Below, piece by piece: positions 1-4,326 of a DNA stretch of 6,550 nt. The notes under the pieces are model-generated. The model was not told the DNA's origin. It saw only the letters and a list, made by a program, of their open reading frames with translations, and searched no databases. Position numbers and translations under genes: made by a program. This DNA is from an uncultured Sphingobium sp. GTDB taxonomy: Bacteria > Pseudomonadota > Alphaproteobacteria > Sphingomonadales > Sphingomonadaceae. Positions within the stretch are counted from its first letter, which is position 1, and the number at the start of each line of letters is the position of its first letter. The stretch covers positions 1 to 6,550 of the forward strand of contig CAJYHD010000233.1 of the NCBI GenBank assembly GCA_913773715.1, in the 5' to 3' direction.

Positions 1-133
1 GCGCGTCGCACAGGGCCGCGGCAAAGTCCGTGATCCGGGTGAGCGCGGCATCGTCGCGCAGCGACTGCGGGTCGTGCGCGGCGAGGGCTTCGGCCCGGCG
101 CGTCTCGCTCGCCGGTTCACAGACGGGTGTCAT
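1..133 (-). CDS. Probable GAF-domain sensor/histidine kinase, N-terminus only
   Basis: The ATG is at 133 and the frame stays open to the left edge, so only the first 44 codons are visible. They begin MTPVCEPASETRRAEAL and continue to TRITDFAAALCDA. The pattern is a short charged leader, then a 'DDAALTRITDFAAALC'-like helix. This resembles the start of bacterial sensor proteins in which such a helix leads into a GAF domain that senses a small ligand or redox state and signals to a kinase or cyclase output. The GAF core and output domain lie outside the window, so the assignment rests on N-terminal resemblance only. Codon use is strongly GC-rich, unlike the next 2 kb, which suggests it belongs to the host chromosome flanking an inserted region. 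I see no clear Shine-Dalgarno before the ATG. The gene points away from the rest of the window and is probably unrelated to the defence operon. Confidence 0.55.
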   Translation of the reverse strand, partial: MTPVCEPASETRRAEALAAHDPQSLRDDAALTRITDFAAALCDA

Positions 134-163
134 CGCTGAACAAGGGCTCAGAACGGTTATTCC

Positions 164-206
164 GGGGGAGAGGTGTAACTGTATGTAAGAACAGCACCTC
201 TCCCCC
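164..206. terminator. Strong hairpin, possible transcription terminator
   Basis: GGGGGAGAGGTG (164-175) is followed 19 nt later by its exact reverse complement CACCTCTCCCCC (195-206). Within the loop, CTGT (179-182) can pair with ACAG (191-194), extending the stem past a 3-nt bulge and leaving an 8-nt loop. No T-tract follows on either strand, so it is not a textbook intrinsic terminator. It lies just upstream of the minus-strand gene starting at 133, so it could instead act in that gene's 5' region, or block transcription entering from the right. The structure is certain as sequence; the role is inferred. Confidence 0.4.
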
Positions 207-252
207 TCGATAGACCGCTTCTGGGTAGCATCGCGTTATCACCTCACTGTAA

Positions 253-293
253 CTATGCGACGCTCCAACGTCGATTTTCACCCTAACGCATAG
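253..293. repeat. Nested inverted repeats
   Basis: CTATGCG (253-259) and CGCATAG (287-293) form a perfect 7-bp inverted repeat. Inside lies a second, alternative stem, CGACG (258-262) with CGTCG (269-273), around a 6-nt loop and followed by ATTTTC. The two stems overlap by two bases at 258-259 and so partly exclude each other. This could be a weak plus-strand terminator or a protein binding site; no gene next to it gives it a clear role. Confidence 0.25.
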
Positions 294-361
294 AGCCGCA
301 TCCTGATCCTGTCACGCAATCCGCTTCGATCGGACAGTGCGGGTGCTACATCATTGATCGG

Positions 362-472
362 TTAATGCGAGATGTGCGACATGCGCCTTTCTAGGAACGC
401 CCGCACGCGCTTCATCCGATCCTCGTCGCTGGCGTCCTCGCAATCGGTGCATGAACCTAACGCAAGCAGGAC
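362..472 (-). pseudogene. Short open frame resembling the C-terminal end of a lost protein
   Basis: The minus strand reads 36 codons from a stop at 473-475 to a TAA at 362-364. The second half is DRMKRVRAFLERRMSHISH, preceded by an acidic, Cys-containing segment with CTDCEDASDED. Composition and codon choice look protein-like, but there is no start codon except an internal ATG that would leave 17 residues, and no ribosome binding site. I read it as a possible remnant of a larger gene whose upstream part is lost or out of frame. It could equally be chance. No family was recognised. Confidence 0.15.
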
Positions 473-494
473 CTAGATGACGACTGGCCCAACT

Positions 495-510
495 GAAGGA
501 AGCTTCCTTC
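495..510. promoter_or_regulatory. Perfect 16-bp palindrome, possible operator
   Basis: GAAGGAAGCTTCCTTC at 495-510 is identical to its reverse complement over all 16 bases. It lies in gene-free DNA, about 170 bp beyond the 3' end of the minus-strand gene at 682-1239. A continuous even-length palindrome of this size fits a binding site for a homodimeric regulator better than an RNA hairpin, because it leaves no loop. No regulator or target promoter could be assigned. Confidence 0.3.
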
Positions 511-681
511 CCAATCACGTGTTTGGTTAAGAGGACTGCTATTCTTATCGACCTATGCACTCGCCAACGTCACCGCTTGTGCTAGCCACGGCGTTTTACG
601 GTGAGCTTCGAGCGGCCGCGCGGCTGCCGCGGGAACAACTGCTGAGACAGCGCCAAATCATACCCGGCGCTTTGCTCGCGT

Positions 682-1239
682 CTACGACTGAGCTGGGAAC
701 AGGCCGGAACTTTGCGACGGCGGCAAATGCGACCGAAGGCGGGAAACGAGAGATCGTAGGTCGCCGAAATATTTCATGTCTGCAATTGCTTGTTCTTCAG
801 GGTTGTCCTTCGGGTCGAAAGGTATCATCGGACGAAGCCCCAATCCCGGACTGATCTCGACGGTTAACGTTCCCAATAAGGCGGACTGGGTCGTGCCGAA
901 CCAATGCCAAGTTGGTTGCACACCAGCGCGCCGGTAAAAGGCGTTTTCCGGAGCCTCTCCGTAACAGTTCGCTTTATCCAGAATCACTGTCGCAAGCCGT
1001 TTGTTGAGCAACAAGGCCGCGCGGCGCAAACCAGCCTTATTCAGCGCCTCTGCATTCGGATGAAAAGCAGGAGCCTCTCGGATGATTATGCTACCTGAGC
1101 TGACGTCACCGTTAGGTTTGAGGACTGCCCATCCTATTGTCGGGCAGCCTCGTACGTCTTGGATGTGAAAGCATCCGACTTTAAAATCCGACGGTTGCGC
1201 TTCTGCGCCCTGCCGGGTGAGTTCATGTCGGGTCGCCAT
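682..1239 (-). CDS. Orphan 185-aa protein, possible RuvC/RNase H-like fold
   Basis: I do not recognise the family. I chose the ATG at 1239 (MATRHELTRQG) because GGGAGG lies 10 nt upstream; an in-frame extension to 1314 would place its internal ATG inside that ribosome binding site. Residues 23-54 read as a strand with an Asp (D28 in FHIQDVRG), then a Gly-Trp pair (IGWAVL, 35-40), then a second strand (GDVSSGSIII). A helix follows (about 64-81), then the strand LATVILDKANCYGE (82-95) with D88, then ENAFYRRAGV. The order and spacing resemble the RuvC/YqgF branch of the RNase H fold, where an Asp ends strand 1 and an acidic residue ends strand 4. D145, D154 and D160 are candidate late acidic residues. 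The fold is my inference, not a database match. The gene diverges from the pair at 1578-2226, and its codon use is less GC-rich than the operon's, which suggests transfer. Confidence 0.6.
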   Translation of the reverse strand: MATRHELTRQGAEAQPSDFKVGCFHIQDVRGCPTIGWAVLKPNGDVSSGSIIIREAPAFHPNAEALNKAGLRRAALLLNKRLATVILDKANCYGEAPENAFYRRAGVQPTWHWFGTTQSALLGTLTVEISPGLGLRPMIPFDPKDNPEEQAIADMKYFGDLRSLVSRLRSHLPPSQSSGLFPAQS

Positions 1240-1309
1240 TGATGAAATACCTCCCATCGAAAGTGAGAGGCGCCGGAAAAAGCCGGGTGTTCGTAACTCG
1301 GGCGCACGG

Positions 1310-1344
1310 TCCAAGCGCCGCCGCTTTTAGGCGAGCGCCTTGGA
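1310..1344. repeat. Inverted repeat with two-part stem
   Basis: TCCAAG (1310-1315) pairs with CTTGGA (1339-1344), and the adjoining CGCC (1316-1319) pairs with GGCG (1330-1333), leaving a 10-nt loop and a 5-nt bulge on one side. An alternative small stem AGGCG/CGCCT lies in the right arm (1329-1340). It is upstream of the minus-strand gene at 1239 and could be an operator or leader structure; its role is unknown. Confidence 0.25.
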
Positions 1345-1360
1345 CATATGCGTCGGCCAC

Positions 1361-1383
1361 CCGGCCACGAAACTCGTGACCGG
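1361..1383. promoter_or_regulatory. 23-nt imperfect palindrome, possible operator or hairpin
   Basis: CCGG-c-CACGA (1361-1370) and TCGTG-a-CCGG (1374-1383) are reverse complements apart from one mismatched pair (1365/1379), around a 3-nt centre AAC. Nine of ten arm positions match. The site lies near the middle of the divergent intergenic region, where a dimeric regulator could control both directions; as RNA it would be a tight hairpin. No regulator gene was recognised nearby. Confidence 0.3.
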
Positions 1384-1413
1384 CGCGCGACATTAGAGGT
1401 TACGACGCCTCAC

Positions 1414-1431
1414 TGTCGGGACGTACCGACA
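1414..1431. repeat. 6-bp inverted repeat, TGTCGG/CCGACA
   Basis: TGTCGG (1414-1419) and CCGACA (1426-1431) are perfect reverse complements separated by 6 nt (GACGTA). This is the third inverted repeat in about 120 bp. It is short enough to occur by chance, and gains weight only from its companions in the same divergent region. Confidence 0.2.
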
Positions 1432-1560
1432 AGCGTTGTTGGTATGGATTTGACGACCGATAAGCGCAAGGGACATGCTGATGGCCGAGGCCCAAATCCC
1501 TGTCCCGCCCGGTCACGACATGCACATGCAGTCATAGCGCGGTGCCTGCGTGGAAAGCGT

Positions 1561-1570
1561 GTGCTACGCT
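1561..1570 (+). promoter_or_regulatory. Extended -10-like element placed for a leaderless transcript
   Basis: TGCTACGCT (1562-1570) has the TG of an extended -10 and a TANNNT hexamer (TACGCT, 1565-1570). Only 7 nt separate it from the ATG at 1578, so transcription would begin at or next to the start codon and leave no room for a ribosome binding site. No recognisable -35 lies 16-18 nt upstream, as expected if the extended -10 compensates. The hexamer is a weak match to TATAAT, so this rests mainly on spacing and on the missing Shine-Dalgarno. Confidence 0.35.
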
Positions 1571-1574
1571 CCAC

Positions 1575-1590
1575 TCGATGGAGCCATCGA
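1575..1590. promoter_or_regulatory. Inverted repeat over the start codon of the 56-aa gene
   Basis: TCGATGG (1575-1581) and CCATCGA (1584-1590) are perfect 7-bp reverse complements with a 2-nt spacer. The ATG at 1578-1580 lies inside the left arm. If the transcript starts there, a protein bound to this site would cover the start of transcription, which suits a repressor operator and perhaps autoregulation by one of the two following genes. A 2-nt spacer argues against an RNA hairpin. Chance occurrence is possible. Confidence 0.3.
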
Positions 1591-1748
1591 TCGTGAACAG
1601 CACCTCCCTGACGATTGCTATCCAACGTGAGCTGGCGGTGATCGCAAGTCTTTTGAAGGGAGGTGCGGATAGGTACGATGAGCGTATCGTCAGAGCCCGC
1701 GCGCGGATTACTGAACTGGCACTAGCAAGAATGAAGGCGGTGCCATGA
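1578..1748 (+). CDS. Small orphan protein, 56 aa, predicted helical
   Basis: I do not recognise this protein. It begins MEPSIVNSTSLTIAIQRE and ends LALARMKAVP. Two amphipathic helices are likely: about residues 10-26 (SLTIAIQRELAVIASLL) and 33-53, rich in Arg (RYDERIVRARARITELALAR). A helix-turn-helix-like or dimerising small protein would fit, but no specific motif confirms DNA binding. I prefer the ATG at 1578 to the upstream in-frame start at 1542 because a -10-like element sits 7 nt before it and neither start has a good Shine-Dalgarno. Its stop (TGA, 1746-1748) shares ATGA with an ATG at 1745 and lies one base before the next gene's ATG at 1750, so the two genes should be translated from one message. 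A small gene preceding a larger one like this recalls toxin-antitoxin or regulator-effector pairs, which is only a suggestion. Confidence 0.45.
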   Translation: MEPSIVNSTSLTIAIQRELAVIASLLKGGADRYDERIVRARARITELALARMKAVP

Positions 1749-1749
1749 A

Positions 1750-2226
1750 ATGGGTCGAGGCAAATATGATGCCGAGTGCATTCGCGAAGTGACCGATCAA
1801 CGAGGCGAAAGCTTGGACGACTTACATCGAGCTGAAGCTAGCGCCACGCCGTGCATGCACTGCTTGCTCGAGGAGGAGCGGCGGCTCCGATCGTTGAGAT
1901 ACGCTGCTGCAATACGGAGGGACGAGGATTTGACTCGACAAGCTCGTGAGCTGATCGAGTCGATTGTTAGTCGTGGCGAGGCTACCGTTGTCCACCGGCT
2001 TTGGTTTAGCCTCCTTGATGAACCGGTTATGTTCGTCATTCGCTGCATGACCGCTGCCGATTCCGACGGCCAATTACTTCGATCGAACAATCCCTTTTCG
2101 TTTTTGGTCGGCGAGATCGATCCCCGGAATCGACGGCGTACTCGACAAGCGGCGAGGCGACGACTTCAAAGAACCAAATACTGGAAAAGTAGAGCCTGTC
2201 GGTCTCAGTGCTGGGTCTCGCAGTAA
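1750..2226 (+). CDS. Orphan 158-aa protein with CxxC and Arg-rich tail
   Basis: I recognise no family. The protein starts MGRGKYDAECIREVTDQRGE. It has a CMHC pair (C35, C38) with a further Cys at 10, a charged helical stretch (about 39-75), a more hydrophobic segment with aromatic residues (VVHRLWFSLLDEPVMFVIR, 80-98), and a very basic tail: 12 of residues 126-148 are Arg or Lys. It ends with Cys 150 and 154. The tail suggests nucleic acid contact, and the Cys pairs could bind a metal; both are inferences. The start is uncertain. GAAGG at 1733-1737 is better placed for the ATG at 1745, which overlaps the previous stop in classic ATGA fashion but closes after 15 codons in another frame. Either 1750 is used or a frameshift lies near the start. 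Codon use is less GC-rich than the right-hand operon. It converges with the minus-strand frame ending at 2238. Confidence 0.5.
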   Translation: MGRGKYDAECIREVTDQRGESLDDLHRAEASATPCMHCLLEEERRLRSLRYAAAIRRDEDLTRQARELIESIVSRGEATVVHRLWFSLLDEPVMFVIRCMTAADSDGQLLRSNNPFSFLVGEIDPRNRRRTRQAARRRLQRTKYWKSRACRSQCWVSQ

Positions 2227-2237
2227 GGCAGCAGTTG

Positions 2238-2759
2238 CTAAAAAATTTGCCTTTGTTGCCGACTCACTGTGTTGATCACTTTTGTAGATTTCACTCTAAC
2301 AGACCACATTGGCGGATTTTTATATACGGAAAGCTCGGAGTTTATTATGTCCCGCACCATGGACTTACTGAGTCTCGCCGCCAAATCGGTGCGGTCAAGA
2401 GCGCCGAGCGCGTAATGCACCAGCAGTTCGTCGCGGGACTCGCGCGCTGCCTGTTCGAAGGCATTGCGATCCAAGGTCGAGGCGACGCAGGAGTCGATCG
2501 CTCGCATAAAGGAAACGCGTTTAAGGGCTAGGATGTCATGGATGCTCGAGGGGATCTCCTCTGCATGCGGAAGACGGCTTCGATGCAGCGCAAATCCCGC
2601 CATGGCGGCCAATGCGGCCTTGATGCGCTCATGCAGTTCAGACCGAGGGATGGCGGTCTCCCGGCTTCGTCCGGTTGCATAGTCTGAAGTCCCCCTTCTG
2701 CTTTGCTCCCGCGTAGACGGTGGCACCGCGGCTCCGTGCCGACAGATCCGTCCCGCCAA
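2238..2759 (-). CDS. Orphan minus-strand frame, up to 173 aa, start uncertain or frameshifted
   Basis: I do not recognise the product. The most protein-like part runs from SELHERIKAALAAMAGF to RTDLAARLSKSMVRDII, an alternation of charged and hydrophobic residues suggesting an all-helical protein with GC-rich third positions. The last 35 or so residues turn AT-rich and less protein-like. The longest frame starts at a TTG (2759) without a good ribosome binding site, and an in-frame ATG at 2603 would give 121 aa. A better signal, AAGGGGG 10 nt before an ATG at 2680, lies in a different frame that closes at 2528; joining it to this frame needs one -1 shift around 2640-2660. So this may be a gene with a recent frameshift or a sequence error, or a decaying gene. 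It diverges from the GHKL/Z1 operon, with its 5' end about 90-170 bp away, so it could be a regulator of it, but no DNA-binding motif is evident. Confidence 0.35.
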   Translation of the reverse strand: MAGRICRHGAAVPPSTREQSRRGTSDYATGRSRETAIPRSELHERIKAALAAMAGFALHRSRLPHAEEIPSSIHDILALKRVSFMRAIDSCVASTLDRNAFEQAARESRDELLVHYALGALDRTDLAARLSKSMVRDIINSELSVYKNPPMWSVRVKSTKVINTVSRQQRQIF

Positions 2760-2795
2760 TCAAGGCCGCAATACGGCGCCTGCCGCGCCAACGGC

Positions 2796-2824
2796 TTGAT
2801 AGCCGACGGCAACTCTAGTCTAAC
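2796..2824 (+). promoter_or_regulatory. Candidate sigma-70-type promoter for the GHKL-Z1 operon
   Basis: TTGATA (2796-2801) matches the -35 consensus at 5 of 6 positions. Exactly 17 nt later, TCTAAC (2819-2824) matches the -10 at 4 of 6. Transcription would begin near 2831, giving a leader of under 20 nt that still includes the ribosome binding site at 2833-2839. The position directly before the first operon gene supports it; the -10 match is modest. Confidence 0.35.
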
Positions 2825-2832
2825 GGGTTCCA

Positions 2833-2839
2833 GGGGGAG
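2833..2839 (+). promoter_or_regulatory. Ribosome binding site that fixes the TTG start of the ATPase
   Basis: GGGGGAG (2833-2839) ends 8 nt before TTG 2848. An in-frame stop (TAA, 2821-2823) bars any start further upstream. The only competitor is the GTG at 2857, which is farther from the site and would cut off residues that I take to be part of the conserved N-terminus. Confidence 0.6.
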
Positions 2840-2847
2840 TCAGGCGA

Positions 2848-4326
2848 TTGAGATTCGTGCCAAATCCGCCGGACGCGGCCGCTTTGATGATGTCAGCGCG
2901 CAGCTTCGGCAACTACGATCTGCCGAGCGCGCTCGCCGATCTCGTTGACAACAGCCTTAAGGCTCGGGCGCGGACGGTGCACATTAGCTGCCTCCGTTCG
3001 GACGCCGGCATCGAGGTGCGCATCAGGGACGACGGCGACGGCATGTCGACCGATGCGTTGTCGGCGGCGATGCGGCCGGCCAGCGCTAATCCCGAGCACG
3101 AGCGGTCGCCCGATGATCTCGGCCGTTTCGGTTGGGGTCTGAAGTCGGCCTCTTTCTCCCAGTGCCGTCAGTTGACGGTCGTCTCGAACGATGGCGACAG
3201 CGTCACCGGGGCAGAGTGGGACCTCGACAGCATCGATGGCTGGCGCATGGGACTTCTTGAGGAAGAGGAGATCGCGGCGCTCGCCGATCCGCTGATCCTC
3301 GCCGCCGCCGGCACGGAGGTGATCTGGCGCAACTGCGACCGGCTTTCCGAGGACGGAAACCTGGGGGCGGAGGCAGTTAACGCGGTGGTGGTGCACGCGC
3401 GCGCGCGCCTAGCGCTGCTCTTCCACCGCTACCTCGCAGGTGAGATTCGAGGTCGGCCGCTGAGGATAATCCTGAACGGGCAGGCGATCGCTCCGTTCGA
3501 TCCCTTCCATCGCGAGAACAACGCGACGCAGTCGCTCGCGCCGGAGGAGGTCCACATGCCTGACGGGTCGGTGATCTCGATTCGCGGCTACGTGCTGCCG
3601 CACTTCTCGAAGCTGGCGCTGTCCGACTACGATCGCCTCGGCGGCGAGGAGGGGTTCCTTCGCAACCAAGGATTCTACATCTACCGTTCCGGACGCCTGA
3701 TCATGAACGGCACGTGGTTTCGCCTAGTTCGGCACGGCGAGCTTTCCCAACTCGTCCGGGTGGCGATCGACATACCGAACTCCCTCGACTCTATGTGGAA
3801 GATCACTGTCGACAAGGCTGACGCACAGCTGCCCTCCTTGCTCCGTAACAGGCTGCGCGCGCTTGTGGCCGGCCTGCGTCGGGGGTCCGCGGAAACCTTC
3901 CGTTCGCGGGGTGGGCGGTTGTCCACGAAGGGTGCCGTTTCAGTGTGGAGCAAATTCGCACGGGGTGGCCGGATCAGATACTACGTGAACCGCGATCATC
4001 CCCTTGTCTCCTCCCTGCTTGACGACCCGGACGCTGATCGCGGCCGCGCCATGGCAGCAGCAATCACCCTCATCGAGCAACAGTTCCCGGTCGTCACGAT
4101 CGGGGAGGACGTGGTGCGGGCGCCCGACGCCATGGGCCAAGGCGAGTTTGATGCTCGCGCCTTTCTCGAGACACTGGACGCGTCATTGCCCTCGCTACTT
4201 GCGCAGGCGGGCACGATGAAGGCGCTCGGCGAGACGCTCGCTGGTACCGAGCCGTGGTCGGCGCATGCGGCGCTGGTCCGCGATCATCTAAGAGAAAAGG
4301 GTTGGATCGATGCCGTACGAGAGTGA
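2848..4326 (+). CDS. GHKL (MORC/paraMORC/MutL-like) ATPase of a defence or restriction-type module
   Basis: A 492-aa cytosolic ATPase that probably acts as an ATP-switched clamp or remodeller with the Z1 protein encoded next. It starts at TTG 2848, first in frame after a stop and served by GGGGGAG. After PDAAALMMSARSFGNYDLPSA comes the Bergerat-fold set. The N-box is ADLVDNSLKA (30-39, with N35). The DxGxG box is DDGDGMS (61-67, with D62 and G65). The Gly-rich lid is LGRFGWGLKSAS (91-102). The middle third looks like the S5-type transducer domain. WKITVDKADAQLP offers K318 or K323 as the lysine that contacts the gamma-phosphate in MutL and gyrase B. The C-terminal 120 residues are not assigned. 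The usual catalytic Glu of the N-box is Asp (D31), a conservative change I believe occurs in relatives. Known for the family: MORC-like GHKL proteins sit beside SF2 helicases and nucleases in restriction-type loci. The role here is inferred from that. A repair MutL is unlikely given the length and the Z1 partner. Confidence 0.9.
   Translation: MRFVPNPPDAAALMMSARSFGNYDLPSALADLVDNSLKARARTVHISCLRSDAGIEVRIRDDGDGMSTDALSAAMRPASANPEHERSPDDLGRFGWGLKSASFSQCRQLTVVSNDGDSVTGAEWDLDSIDGWRMGLLEEEEIAALADPLILAAAGTEVIWRNCDRLSEDGNLGAEAVNAVVVHARARLALLFHRYLAGEIRGRPLRIILNGQAIAPFDPFHRENNATQSLAPEEVHMPDGSVISIRGYVLPHFSKLALSDYDRLGGEEGFLRNQGFYIYRSGRLIMNGTWFRLVRHGELSQLVRVAIDIPNSLDSMWKITVDKADAQLPSLLRNRLRALVAGLRRGSAETFRSRGGRLSTKGAVSVWSKFARGGRIRYYVNRDHPLVSSLLDDPDADRGRAMAAAITLIEQQFPVVTIGEDVVRAPDAMGQGEFDARAFLETLDASLPSLLAQAGTMKALGETLAGTEPWSAHAALVRDHLREKGWIDAVRE

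Larger units (their letters stand above)
134..681. other. Gene-poor stretch with inverted repeats
   Basis: I see no convincing complete gene here. Frames on both strands are short, lack a start with a ribosome binding site, or run antisense into the gene ending at 682. The stretch is less GC-rich than either flank. It holds a long hairpin at 164-206, nested inverted repeats at 253-293, a minus-strand frame at 362-472 that reads like the end of a protein but has no start, and a perfect 16-bp palindrome at 495-510. A plus-strand frame from 555 begins plausibly, but its second half is only the reverse of the gene at 682-1239. The best reading is decayed or regulatory DNA at an island edge. No tRNA, integrase or attachment-site duplication was recognised. 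Confidence 0.5.
1240..1577. other. Divergent intergenic region with several inverted repeats
   Basis: This 338-bp stretch separates the minus-strand gene starting at 1239 from the plus-strand gene starting at 1578, so it must hold promoters for both if both are expressed. The one frame spanning much of it (1348-1596, plus) has no ribosome binding site and an Arg/Pro-rich, non-protein-like composition. It carries inverted repeats at 1310-1344, 1361-1383 and 1414-1431, listed separately. No obvious strong -35/-10 pair was found for the minus-strand gene. A structured RNA cannot be excluded. Confidence 0.45.

Noticed and set aside
555..854. Plus-strand frame of 99 codons
   Set aside because: The second half is antisense to the better supported 185-aa gene, there is no well-spaced ribosome binding site, and the protein has no coherent composition. 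The first 40 residues could be a remnant, but nothing supports a family.
189..1606. 12-bp direct repeat GAACAGCACCTC at 189-200 and 1595-1606 as possible att sites
   Set aside because: About one such match is expected by chance in a window this long, the second copy is inside the 56-aa gene, and no integrase or tRNA accompanies it.
1348..1625. Overlapping plus (1348-1596) and minus (1410-1625) frames in the divergent region
   Set aside because: Both are Arg/Pro/His-rich, lack ribosome binding sites and overlap each other; they look like chance open frames in GC-rich DNA.
1797..2090. Two minus-strand frames opposite the 158-aa gene
   Set aside because: Serine- and arginine-rich shadow translations with no start signal; the plus strand gives the more protein-like reading.
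2227..2260. Possible terminator between the convergent genes (GGCAGCA with TGTTGCC)
   Set aside because: The stem has only 7 pairs including one G-U, a 20-nt loop and no clear T-tract after it, so it is too weak to call.
2208..2531. Plus-strand frame of 107 codons between the 158-aa gene and the operon
   Set aside because: It is mostly antisense to the minus-strand frame 2238-2759, which has better helix-like composition and codon use.
2703..2948. Plus-strand frame running into the ATPase gene
   Set aside because: It overlaps the conserved N-terminus of the ATPase in another frame and is Arg/Ser-rich without a ribosome binding site.
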